DNA of 38,321 nt, taken from positions 1-38,321 of the forward strand of contig JAOIVE010000011.1 in assembly GCA_028223895.1 (NCBI GenBank). The letters are read 5' to 3'. Below, piece by piece: positions 7,434-14,967 of the stretch. How positions within the stretch are numbered: the first letter of the stretch is position 1; each line of letters begins with the position of its first letter. The notes below the pieces were generated by a model, which saw nothing but the letters and a program-made list of their open reading frames with translations, was not told where the DNA came from and made no database searches. This DNA is from Rickettsiales bacterium. Lineage in GTDB: Bacteria > Pseudomonadota > Alphaproteobacteria > Rickettsiales > UBA6187. The position numbers were made by a program, and so were the translations under genes.

Positions 7434-8450
7434 TTATTTAACAGCGGGCAATTTAAAATAGTTAAGTAATATAGCAACTGAGCCTATTGCAGCTATAACA
7501 TAAAACAGACTATTACCTGGTAATACTGAAACAAAAATTGCAAGTAGCACGAGCACAATATTACAGCAGATTATCAATTCTACCACATGATTATGAGTTT
7601 TTCCATTTCTAACAGCTTGCTGATAATAATGTTTAGAATGAGGCAACCATATTTTTTCATGATTAAAGGCTCTTTTTGATATGGTTATACCGCTATCTAG
7701 CAAGTAATATCCTGGTATTATTAAGCTTTCTATATAATGCCCACTAATAGCAAGCTTTAATAACAGCCAGCCGAGCAAGAACCCCAAAGAAACGCTACCA
7801 ACATCACCCATAAATATTTTTGCAGGATGCCAGTTTAAACTAAGAAAACCAATTGCTGATGCTGCGATTATAACCGGATAAAAGAAAAAAGTCTGATCTG
7901 CCTTGCCACTAAAAAGAGAAACGAGGAATATTCCAACACAAATACACACCGTCTGGCTTGCTGTTAAACCATCAATACCATCCATAAAATTATAAAGATT
8001 TAAAAACCACAACCATATAAAACCAACTATAATTGCATCTATCAAAGGTGGAAAAAAACCTCCAAATAAAAGGCCGCTAGATTTTTGTAGTGCAAATGTT
8101 CCTATGGCAACAGATATTATCTGAACTAAAAATCTTGGAGCTGGTGATAAACCCTTAATATCATCAAAAAATGATACAACAGATAATAAAAATAATGCAG
8201 CTAAGATTGGCCATATAGAAGAAAAATCACCAACTATAAATATGGATGAAAAAATTATTCCCAAAATAATAGTATCCACTATAGCAGCGCCACCACCACG
8301 TGGCACAGGTTGCTTATGATTACTACGCTCACTTGGAATATCCATTATATTTGTTTTCAAAAGAATCTTTAAGGCAAGGCGCGTCCCTAAAGTTGATATG
8401 ATAAAGCAGGCAGTTCCAACAACTAACAGTAAAATATCTAAATTATGCAT
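7434..8450 (-). CDS. WecA/WbpL-type undecaprenyl-phosphate sugar-1-phosphate transferase
   Basis: This 338-residue polytopic membrane protein of the MraY/WecA superfamily (polyprenyl-phosphate HexNAc-1-phosphate transferases) has about ten or eleven hydrophobic segments. It carries the superfamily markers in order: RSNHKQPVPRGGG (about 42-54), the Asp pair FFDD (Asp96, Asp97), NFMDGIDGLT (154-163), MGDVGS (214-219) and the cytoplasmic His motif LPHSKHYYQQ (259-268). It is expected to start a glycan on undecaprenyl phosphate from a UDP-HexNAc. The HSKHYYQ form is closer to WbpL-like than MraY enzymes. ATG 8450 overlaps the preceding glycosyltransferase gene by 8 bases (GTG 8453 is the alternative). 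Donor specificity cannot be read from sequence. Confidence 0.88.
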   Translation of the reverse strand: MHNLDILLLVVGTACFIISTLGTRLALKILLKTNIMDIPSERSNHKQPVPRGGGAAIVDTIILGIIFSSIFIVGDFSSIWPILAALFLLSVVSFFDDIKGLSPAPRFLVQIISVAIGTFALQKSSGLLFGGFFPPLIDAIIVGFIWLWFLNLYNFMDGIDGLTASQTVCICVGIFLVSLFSGKADQTFFFYPVIIAASAIGFLSLNWHPAKIFMGDVGSVSLGFLLGWLLLKLAISGHYIESLIIPGYYLLDSGITISKRAFNHEKIWLPHSKHYYQQAVRNGKTHNHVVELIICCNIVLVLLAIFVSVLPGNSLFYVIAAIGSVAILLNYFKLPAVK

Positions 8451-9768
8451 CACTTACCATTGAAAATATTTTCTTTAAAGGCTTAGTAATTTTTAAATTG
8501 AGCAATGAGTCATTTATCTCTTTTGGATCGTCAATCATTGACATCGGCAAAACCTTACCCCACCCTATTGCCTTTATCCTTTGAGCTATTGCTCCAATAT
8601 CAAATGCAACAGGGTAAAGACTCGACAAAGTTGTACGGGTAAATACAAAGTTAAAAGTTTCAGGCCAAACTGATGCAAAAAATGCTACATGACACGCTCT
8701 ATCATTTAATATTTCAAAAATATCGGCATCACTATACTTGCCAGTAATTTCAACATTAGGGAAATCTGCTAACTTCTTATCGTAAATGCTATATCCAACT
8801 ATAACAAAATCTATTGGCAATTTACGCTTATGCGCATCCTCAATACATCTATATACTACATCAGCTCCCTTAAGTAACTTCAATGCTCCCACCACAGCAA
8901 CCCGCAAACGTTCATCTTTTTTATGGGCAATATATTTTGGGAATTTAACATCATCAAAAGACTCTTTATGAGGCACCGTTTTTATTTCAATGTCAGGAAA
9001 TACTTTATTTATTATTAAAGCAGTATCAGCAGATGGCGCATAAAATTTCTTCATGTGAGACAATAGCCGCCCCTGATTTTCACGCCAGTCTTCTATATCA
9101 GCCGGCGCAGTAGTTAATACACCATTATCATCAAGACATTTATTACAGGCATCTTCATCAGGAAGTTCGCAATATCTTCCAGAATTATTTACCAAATGCA
9201 TTCTTGGGCAGATTGTTAAAAAATCATGGAAAAAATATTCAAGATCTGCTCCTATTAATTTTGCAATTTTTGGCAAACTCCAGACAAAATATTCTGGAAA
9301 AAACCGCGTTTGGTTAATTTGTATTTTAGAAACTTTCTGATTATTTAAAAAAGATATAAATTGCGGAATTTCATCAGGAAGAGAGAACTCTATTTCCTCG
9401 TTCTTATTAATGTTATTACGACTAACTATAAGCTTTTTAGCAATAAAATTATAAGTTAATATGAATGTGCGGATATTTTGGTTCTCAAATTTTTCTGCTG
9501 CCATATGAACATATTGATCAGCACCTCCGCCTCTGCCATGAGTAATCAGCATATGTGTTTTTTGATATTCACCTTTGAGAAGGTTATTTGAAATAAGTTT
9601 ACTTACAAGAGGCAAAGTACCGCGTGAAATTTTTGAAATTACTTCATCATATTCAGAAGATAATTTTTCATCACGACGACATATCATAGGTATAAAGAAC
9701 TTTGATATCAGCATTTGACGAATGCGTAAAAACAAAGATTTTCTTGGAAAAGCACGACTAAATAACAT
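8443..9768 (-). CDS. Glycosyltransferase, family 4-like
   Basis: The 441-residue protein has no membrane segments. The N-terminal half has a glycine-rich HGRGGGADQYV (77-87), which fits the acceptor-side loop of GT-B enzymes. A Cys cluster follows HDFLTICPRMHLV (Cys187, 200, 208, 211), seen in some family 4 enzymes. The C-terminal half has the donor-binding signature: VVGALKLLKGADVV (about 292-305), FVIVGYSIYD, ITGKYSDADIFEIL and SVWPETFNFVFTRTT (about 376-390), where the Glu corresponds to the usual nucleotide-sugar contact. It probably adds a sugar to the lipid-linked glycan on the cytoplasmic face. It is tightly packed: its ATG shares one base with the stop of the dehydratase (TAATG) and its end overlaps the transferase. 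The sugar used is unknown; the cluster suggests a heptose. Confidence 0.8.
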   Translation of the reverse strand: MLFSRAFPRKSLFLRIRQMLISKFFIPMICRRDEKLSSEYDEVISKISRGTLPLVSKLISNNLLKGEYQKTHMLITHGRGGGADQYVHMAAEKFENQNIRTFILTYNFIAKKLIVSRNNINKNEEIEFSLPDEIPQFISFLNNQKVSKIQINQTRFFPEYFVWSLPKIAKLIGADLEYFFHDFLTICPRMHLVNNSGRYCELPDEDACNKCLDDNGVLTTAPADIEDWRENQGRLLSHMKKFYAPSADTALIINKVFPDIEIKTVPHKESFDDVKFPKYIAHKKDERLRVAVVGALKLLKGADVVYRCIEDAHKRKLPIDFVIVGYSIYDKKLADFPNVEITGKYSDADIFEILNDRACHVAFFASVWPETFNFVFTRTTLSSLYPVAFDIGAIAQRIKAIGWGKVLPMSMIDDPKEINDSLLNLKITKPLKKIFSMVSDA

Positions 9769-10787
9769 TATCTTACCAAATAAGCGTTAGATTTATCTGT
9801 TTGGGCACGCCAGTATTCTAATAGATCATGCATAGTTTCTTCAAATGAAATTTCTGGTTTCCAACCTGTATGCTTATAAAATTTTTCAGTATTAGGAACC
9901 TGTAAGTCAGCGTCAATCGGACGCAAACGCTCAGGATCAGTCTCTATTTTTATTTTATCTTTAGCCGTAGATAGAGAAACCAAATGCTCTAGCATCTGAG
10001 CTATTGTACATGTATACGTACCACCAATATTGTAATATTCGCCAGCAACAGGGTTTTTTGTAACCAGCATATAATATGCACGAACAGCATCCCTTACATC
10101 GGCAAATGTTCTTAATGAATCAAGATTTCCAGTTTTAACTACCGGCTCCTGATATCCTTTTTCGATCATAGCAATTTGCTTAGCAAATGTCGACTCTGCG
10201 AAAACATCTCCTCTGCGTGGCCCGGTATGAGTAAACATGCGAGTTGTCATAACAGTCATATTATAAGCTTCAGCGTAATAACGGCCTATCAAGTCCGTCC
10301 CAACTTTGGAAATTGCATATGGAGACGCCGGATGAAATGTGCATTCTTCGTCAATTGGCAGCTTTTCCTTTGGCACTCGTCCAAAAACTTCAGATGATGC
10401 ACATACATGAATAATAGCATTCTTATAATCACTTTTACGCAAAGCTTCCAAAACTCTTGAAGTGCCTTGAATATTAGTTTCCAAAGTATCTAAAGGAGAA
10501 GTAAAGCTGGTTTTCGGGTAACTTTGAGCTGCAAGGTGGAATACATAATCTGGTTTGCTCTGCTCGATAACATCCTCAATAGATATATAATCACGCAAAT
10601 CTCCATAAACCAGATGCACGCGATCTTTATTATTAATTCTTGGTACTATATGCGAAATATTATCCAAAGGGCTGCGCCATCTGCACATACCATATATTTC
10701 CCAATCGGTATTTTCTAATAAAAAATCTGCCATATGGGAGCCAACCATCCCAGTTATTCCAGTAATTAATGCACGCTTTTTAGTCAT
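9768..10787 (-). CDS. GDP-mannose 4,6-dehydratase-family SDR, probable GDP-heptose 4,6-dehydratase
   Basis: This 339-residue extended SDR binds NAD(P) through GITGMVG (10-16). Its active site is read as Ser131-Ser132-Glu133 (CASSEVFG), Tyr157 and Lys161 (SPYAISK). The Glu next to Ser is what dehydratases of the GDP-mannose 4,6-dehydratase group use. The GDP-heptose genes hddA, gmhA, hddC and gmhB are divergently encoded right beside it. The natural substrate may therefore be GDP-D-glycero-alpha-D-manno-heptose, as for DmhA/WcbK enzymes of 6-deoxyheptose pathways. That is an inference; GDP-mannose, or the reductase (Rmd) role, remain possible. The first gene of the minus-strand polysaccharide operon, it shares one base with the glycosyltransferase start. 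Confidence 0.82.
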   Translation of the reverse strand: MTKKRALITGITGMVGSHMADFLLENTDWEIYGMCRWRSPLDNISHIVPRINNKDRVHLVYGDLRDYISIEDVIEQSKPDYVFHLAAQSYPKTSFTSPLDTLETNIQGTSRVLEALRKSDYKNAIIHVCASSEVFGRVPKEKLPIDEECTFHPASPYAISKVGTDLIGRYYAEAYNMTVMTTRMFTHTGPRRGDVFAESTFAKQIAMIEKGYQEPVVKTGNLDSLRTFADVRDAVRAYYMLVTKNPVAGEYYNIGGTYTCTIAQMLEHLVSLSTAKDKIKIETDPERLRPIDADLQVPNTEKFYKHTGWKPEISFEETMHDLLEYWRAQTDKSNAYLVR

Positions 10788-10838
10788 TTAATATTTATCC
10801 CTAACTTTTTTATGGAATTTTTTTAAGGATGCAGAGCA

Positions 10839-10894
10839 TAGTCCCTATCCTTATTTTAAACAATAAAAGGTTTTTTAAATGTGGATAGTGACTA
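10839..10894. repeat. 12-bp inverted repeat in the divergent control region
   Basis: TAGTCCCTATCC (10839-10850) and GGATAGTGACTA (10883-10894) are complementary at 11 of 12 positions, 32 bases apart. They lie between the dehydratase and hddA starts, upstream of the hddA promoter. It could be an operator for a dimeric or looped regulator, or an RNA stem in the dehydratase leader. The rest of the 204-base gap holds only the promoter below and a small CCTGA/TCAGG hairpin (about 10912-10930). Confidence 0.5.
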
Positions 10895-10932
10895 AATATA
10901 TAAGTAAAAAGCCTGATTATCTTTCAGGTTAA

Positions 10933-10961
10933 TTGACATAAATTACATGTGGTGCTAATTT
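10933..10961 (+). promoter_or_regulatory. Housekeeping-type promoter for hddA
   Basis: A perfect TTGACA (-35, 10933-10938), a 17-base spacer and TAATTT (-10, 10956-10961) lie about 30 bases before ATG 10992. It would drive the hddA-gmhA-hddC-gmhB-E1 operon. Confidence 0.65.
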
Positions 10962-10991
10962 CTGGCAAAAGAACATTGGGTTACAAACTAT

Positions 10992-12101
10992 ATGATTATT
11001 TGCAGAACTCCTTATAGAATGTCGTTTTTTGGCGGCGGCACCGATTATCATAATTGGTATCAGGAACATGGAGGAGCAGTTCTTGCAACTACCATAAATC
11101 ATCATTGTTATGTAATGTGCCGCTTTCTTCCTCCGTTTTTTGAGAACAAACATCGTATAGTATGGTCAAAAATAGAGCATGCAGATAGTCCAGCCGAAAT
11201 CGAAATGCCTCCAGTTAGAGCAATTTTAGATGATCTTAATATTCAGCGTGGTGTTGAAATTCAACATATGGGAGATCTACCTGCTCGCTCAGGCCTTGGA
11301 TCAAGCTCGGCTTTTACAGTTGGCCTGTTAAATAGTATTTACGCTTTGCGCGGAATTATGTCTACAAAGAAACAGCTAGCTTGTGAGGCTGTGCATATTG
11401 AGCGCGATATTTTAAAAGAAAATGTTGGAGTACAAGATCAAATAAGCACTGCATATGGCGGCCTAAACAAAATTGAAATAATGCAAAATGGTGAATTTGT
11501 TGTACAGCCTGTAATACTGCCACAAGAGCGCAGACAGGCTTTGCAAAAGCATATGTTATTATTTTTTACAGGCGTTTCAAGAACCGCATCAACAATTGCC
11601 GCAGATAAAATAAAATCAATACCCAAAAAGCAGAGTCAGCTTCATGAAATGCATAAAATGGTTGATATTGGTCTTAATATATTAACACAAGGTGGAGATT
11701 TAGAAGATTTTGGCCGCTTATTACATGAATCATGGATGTTAAAGCGTAGTCTTTCAAAAAATATATCTCCTGAATTTATCGATGATATTTATGCAAAAGC
11801 CTATAATGCCGGCGCAATTGGTGGAAAACTTCTTGGAGCAGGTGGCGGTGGTTTTATGATGTTTTTTGCAAAACCTGAACATCACCAGGCAATAATGGAT
11901 GCGTTAAAAGAATTGCTTATAATACCTGTTGAATTTGAAAATTCAGGCTCACAGATTGTATTTAACGATCCTCGCCAATATTCTCAAACATCACTAGTAC
12001 GTCGCGACTATATACATCTACAGGATGAAAATATAAAAGATGAAGAATCTTTGAAAATAATTAATAAAAAGCGTAAATCTAAAATTTCAATAGTGGGCTA
12101 A
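10992..12101 (+). CDS. hddA: D-glycero-alpha-D-manno-heptose 7-phosphate kinase
   Basis: The 369-residue GHMP-family kinase starts with MIICRTPYRMSFFGGGTDY, the typical opening of heptose/fucose-type sugar kinases. The ATP-binding loop is LPARSGLGSSSAFTVG (about 96-111), and the C-terminal glycine-rich motif GGKLLGAGGGGFMMFF is near residue 276-291. HddA phosphorylates D-glycero-alpha-D-manno-heptose 7-phosphate at the anomeric position to give the 1,7-bisphosphate. The next three genes supply the isomerase before it and the phosphatase and guanylyltransferase after it, so the assignment is well supported by context. It is the first gene of the plus-strand operon, 3 bases ahead of gmhA. No strong ribosome site is seen before ATG 10992. 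Confidence 0.9.
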   Translation: MIICRTPYRMSFFGGGTDYHNWYQEHGGAVLATTINHHCYVMCRFLPPFFENKHRIVWSKIEHADSPAEIEMPPVRAILDDLNIQRGVEIQHMGDLPARSGLGSSSAFTVGLLNSIYALRGIMSTKKQLACEAVHIERDILKENVGVQDQISTAYGGLNKIEIMQNGEFVVQPVILPQERRQALQKHMLLFFTGVSRTASTIAADKIKSIPKKQSQLHEMHKMVDIGLNILTQGGDLEDFGRLLHESWMLKRSLSKNISPEFIDDIYAKAYNAGAIGGKLLGAGGGGFMMFFAKPEHHQAIMDALKELLIIPVEFENSGSQIVFNDPRQYSQTSLVRRDYIHLQDENIKDEESLKIINKKRKSKISIVG

Positions 12102-12103
12102 TA

Positions 12104-12709
12104 ATGCAGGAATTTATAAAAAGCCAGATAGCATCTTCACGCGATACTATAGAAAAAATGCTCAAAGATGAAAATCTGCTTAGCAGCGTAGAAATTGTTG
12201 CTAAAATTTTTATAGATGCGCTACAAAACGGCAAAAAAATAATATTTGCAGGCAATGGCGGTAGCGCTGCTGATTCTCAACATTTAGCAGCAGAGCTAGT
12301 TAGCCGCCTTTGCTATGACAGGCCTGGCCTAAATGCTATTGCACTTACAACTGACACATCTGCATTGACTGCAATCGGCAATGATTATGGCTATGAGCGT
12401 GTTTTTGCCCGCCAGATTGAAGCAATTGGTCAGGAAGGAGATATATTTGTTGGTATATCAACATCAGGCAATTCAGCCAATATTGTTGAAGCTCTTAAAT
12501 CAGCTAAAGAAAAAAATATAACAACAATTGGCTTTGTCGGAAGAGACGCACGCAAAATGGCACCTTTTTGCCAATATACAATCAACGCACCTTCTGATTT
12601 AACGCCTAAAATACAAGAATGTCACATAACTCTTGGGCATATAATCTGTGCATTAGCAGAAGAAGAAATTTTTGGGGCTGAATATAATCCTAAAAGGCAG
12701 GCAGGATAG
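12104..12709 (+). CDS. gmhA: Sedoheptulose 7-phosphate isomerase
   Basis: This 201-residue SIS-domain protein has the family motif FAGNGGSAADSQHLAAELVSR (48-68), which binds the sugar phosphate (Ser54, Ser-rich loop) and supplies the catalytic His60 and Glu64 region. A second loop, SGNSANIVEA, and the late ECHITLGHIICALAE, with a conserved His, are also present. GmhA turns sedoheptulose 7-phosphate into D-glycero-D-manno-heptose 7-phosphate, the first step to ADP- or GDP-heptose. Here the partner genes point to the GDP route. It lies 3 bases from hddA and 3 bases from hddC. Its length is normal for the family. Confidence 0.93.
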   Translation: MQEFIKSQIASSRDTIEKMLKDENLLSSVEIVAKIFIDALQNGKKIIFAGNGGSAADSQHLAAELVSRLCYDRPGLNAIALTTDTSALTAIGNDYGYERVFARQIEAIGQEGDIFVGISTSGNSANIVEALKSAKEKNITTIGFVGRDARKMAPFCQYTINAPSDLTPKIQECHITLGHIICALAEEEIFGAEYNPKRQAG

Positions 12710-12712
12710 ACA

Positions 12713-13414
12713 ATGCAAGCCATCATCCTTGCAGGAGGTTTTGGAACCCGGCTAAAGCAGGTTATAAGTGATGTACCAAAACCTATGGCTCCAATTAGGG
12801 GTAGACCTTTTCTTGCCTATTTAATTGAGTATCTGGCAGTTTTTGGCGTTGATGAAATTATGTTATCGATTCATCATCAAAAGGACGTGATTACAGATTA
12901 CTTTAAAAACTCTTACCATGGAATTTCAATAAAATATGCTGATGAAGATCAACCTCTTGGCACAGGCGGAGCAATTAAATATTCATTACAAAAATTAAAT
13001 AGCAACAAGCCTGTTTTAGTTTTAAATGGCGATACATTTTTAAAAATGAATTTTAAGGAAATTTACCAAATCCATAAGGGAAAACTTACAATTGCTCTAA
13101 GGGCGGTTGAAGATACTTCTCGTTATGGGTGTGTAGAAAGCAAGGATGGTATAGTTACCTCCTTTGGTGAAAAGGGAAAATCCGGCCAAGGATATATAAA
13201 TGCTGGAGTATATGTTGTTTCTCCTGATATATTTGATGGAGCTGATTTGGGAGAAAAATTTTCTTTTGAAACAGATTTTATAGAAAAAAACATTAAAACA
13301 ATAAACGCTCAGTCATTTTTAAGTAACGACTATTTTATAGATATAGGCGTGCCGGCTGACTATGCACGAGCGCAAAGTGAAATTCCAGAATTAATGGTTA
13401 GTCAAAATGTCTGA
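12713..13414 (+). CDS. hddC: D-glycero-alpha-D-manno-heptose 1-phosphate guanylyltransferase
   Basis: The 233-residue nucleotidyltransferase shows the sugar-nucleotide pyrophosphorylase signature LAGGFGTRL (6-14) with Lys23 in DVPKPMAP. Later come ADEDQPLGTGGAI (about 76-88) and the metal-binding VLNGDTFL (98-105). The family includes mannose-1-phosphate guanylyltransferases. Its position between gmhA and gmhB, in an operon with hddA, makes it HddC, which makes GDP-D-glycero-alpha-D-manno-heptose. Its stop overlaps the gmhB start by 8 bases. Substrate choice is inferred from context, since closely related enzymes use glucose-1-P or mannose-1-P. Confidence 0.88.
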   Translation: MQAIILAGGFGTRLKQVISDVPKPMAPIRGRPFLAYLIEYLAVFGVDEIMLSIHHQKDVITDYFKNSYHGISIKYADEDQPLGTGGAIKYSLQKLNSNKPVLVLNGDTFLKMNFKEIYQIHKGKLTIALRAVEDTSRYGCVESKDGIVTSFGEKGKSGQGYINAGVYVVSPDIFDGADLGEKFSFETDFIEKNIKTINAQSFLSNDYFIDIGVPADYARAQSEIPELMVSQNV

Positions 13415-13943
13415 AAAAGCATTATTTTTAGATCGCGATGGAGTGATTAATCACGATCCTGGCTATACTCATAAAATTGATGGTTTTAAGTTTATAGATG
13501 GAATTTTTGATCTTTGCAGATATGCAAAATCTCTTGGTTATTTAATATTTATAGTTACCAATCAAGGCGGAATTGCAAAAGGAATTTTTCAAGAAGAAGA
13601 TTTTAATATTTTAAGTTCGTGGCTAAAACAACGTTTTGAAGAAGAAGGCGCTCCTATTAAAAAAATATATCACTGCCCCCATAATTTTAAAGATGGCACA
13701 ATTGCTGAATTTAAAATAGATTGCAACTGCAGAAAACCCAAGCCTGGGCTTATATTACAAGCAATATCAGAATTTGATATAGACCCTAAGCAATCAATTT
13801 TAATTGGCGATAAAGAAAGTGATATAGAGGCAGGAATAGCTGCAAATATCAGAGATTTATTATTACTTAGTAATGCTAGTTCCCAATCAAAAGCCACAAA
13901 AATTATAACAAACCTACAGTCTGCAAAAGAGTATATGCGATAA
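13407..13943 (+). CDS. gmhB: D-glycero-D-manno-heptose 1,7-bisphosphate 7-phosphatase
   Basis: This 178-residue HAD-superfamily phosphatase of the histidinol-phosphatase/GmhB group has nucleophile and acid Asp9 and Asp11 (FLDRDGVIN). Motif II is IVTNQGG, the conserved RKPKPG follows at about 109-114, and the metal-binding GDKESD starts at Gly134. The zinc loop is present as Cys90-Pro-His92 and Cys106-Asn-Cys108. It removes the 7-phosphate from heptose 1,7-bisphosphate, between the HddA and HddC steps. It overlaps hddC by 8 bases, so the two are probably translationally coupled. The length is standard. Confidence 0.92.
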   Translation: MSEKALFLDRDGVINHDPGYTHKIDGFKFIDGIFDLCRYAKSLGYLIFIVTNQGGIAKGIFQEEDFNILSSWLKQRFEEEGAPIKKIYHCPHNFKDGTIAEFKIDCNCRKPKPGLILQAISEFDIDPKQSILIGDKESDIEAGIAANIRDLLLLSNASSQSKATKIITNLQSAKEYMR

Positions 13944-14007
13944 TATTTTGCACTTTATAAACTACGATGTTATAAAAGCGTGCACAAAAAATCGAAAGGT
14001 TAGCATT

Positions 14008-14967
14008 TTGACAGATAAAAAAATTGCTCGACTATATAAAACCATGCAACTAATCCGCAAAGTTGAGGAGCTAATAGTTGATGTTTATTTTACCGATGTT
14101 GTTAAAAGCCCAGTTCATCTTTCTATAGGTCAGGAATTTACAGCAGCTGCGGTATGTGATGTGTTAAATGATGAAGATATAGTTTCAAATACATATCGCT
14201 GTCATGGCACTCATATAGCAAAAGGCGGCGACCTAAACAAGATGATGGCTGAGCTATATGGAAAAAAAGATGGCTGCGCTGGCGGCAAGGCCGGCTCTAT
14301 GCATTTAATAGAAATGGAAAAAAATATTCTTGGGGCATCAGCAGTTGTAGGAACAACAATTCCGGTAGCTGCAGGTTATGCGCAAGCTATGAAATGGGAA
14401 AAAAATAAAACCGGCAAGCAAAGAGTAACCGTTGCATTTTTTGGTGACGGATCAACAGAAGAAGGGTGTTTTTCAGAGACTATAAACTTTGCTGCCCTTA
14501 ATAAATTGCCTATATTGTTTTTCTGCGAGAATAATCGTCTGGCGATTCATTCTAAATTAGAGCAAAGATGGTCAACAGATCGTATATGCGATCGTATAGA
14601 AACTTATGGAGTCAAAACATATAAAATCACCAGCGGAGATATATTAGAGCTTCATGATATTGTAACAGAAGCGGTAGAATATATACGTCAGGGAAAAGGC
14701 CCTGTATTTATAGAATGTGACTGCTATCGCTGGATGGAACATGTAGGGCCAGGTGCGGATCTTGATGCGCCATATCGCGATATTAAGGAATGCAATGAGT
14801 GGAAGAATAATGACCAGCTTGAAAGACTTGGCTCTATGCTTGATCCAAAAATACGCAAAGAAATTGATACACAAATAGAAAAAGATATCGCCAAAGCAAA
14901 AGAATTTGCTGAAAATAGCCCATTTCCAGGGCGGGAGGATTTATTAACAAATGTCTACGCAGCATAA
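14008..14967 (+). CDS. TPP-dependent dehydrogenase E1 alpha subunit, orphan
   Basis: The product (319 residues) resembles E1 alpha of pyruvate, acetoin or branched-chain 2-oxoacid dehydrogenases. It has YRCHGTHIAKGGDL (63-76), the TPP motif from GDGSTEEG (146-153) to CENNRLAI (173-180) and the loop YRWMEHVGPGAD with a conserved-type His (245). TTG 14008 is chosen because GAAAGG precedes it by about 8 bases and MTDKKIARLYKTMQLIRKVE is the usual E1 alpha opening. A longer form from TTG 13948 has no ribosome site. It lies in the heptose operon and overlaps the E1 beta start by 17 bases. No E2 or E3 gene is in the window, so it may act on a sugar pathway intermediate or supply an activated C2 unit (inference). 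Confidence 0.85.
   Translation: MTDKKIARLYKTMQLIRKVEELIVDVYFTDVVKSPVHLSIGQEFTAAAVCDVLNDEDIVSNTYRCHGTHIAKGGDLNKMMAELYGKKDGCAGGKAGSMHLIEMEKNILGASAVVGTTIPVAAGYAQAMKWEKNKTGKQRVTVAFFGDGSTEEGCFSETINFAALNKLPILFFCENNRLAIHSKLEQRWSTDRICDRIETYGVKTYKITSGDILELHDIVTEAVEYIRQGKGPVFIECDCYRWMEHVGPGADLDAPYRDIKECNEWKNNDQLERLGSMLDPKIRKEIDTQIEKDIAKAKEFAENSPFPGREDLLTNVYAA

Noticed and set aside
13948-14007. N-terminal extension of E1 alpha from TTG 13948
   Set aside because: No ribosome site; TTG 14008 has one and gives the usual family start.
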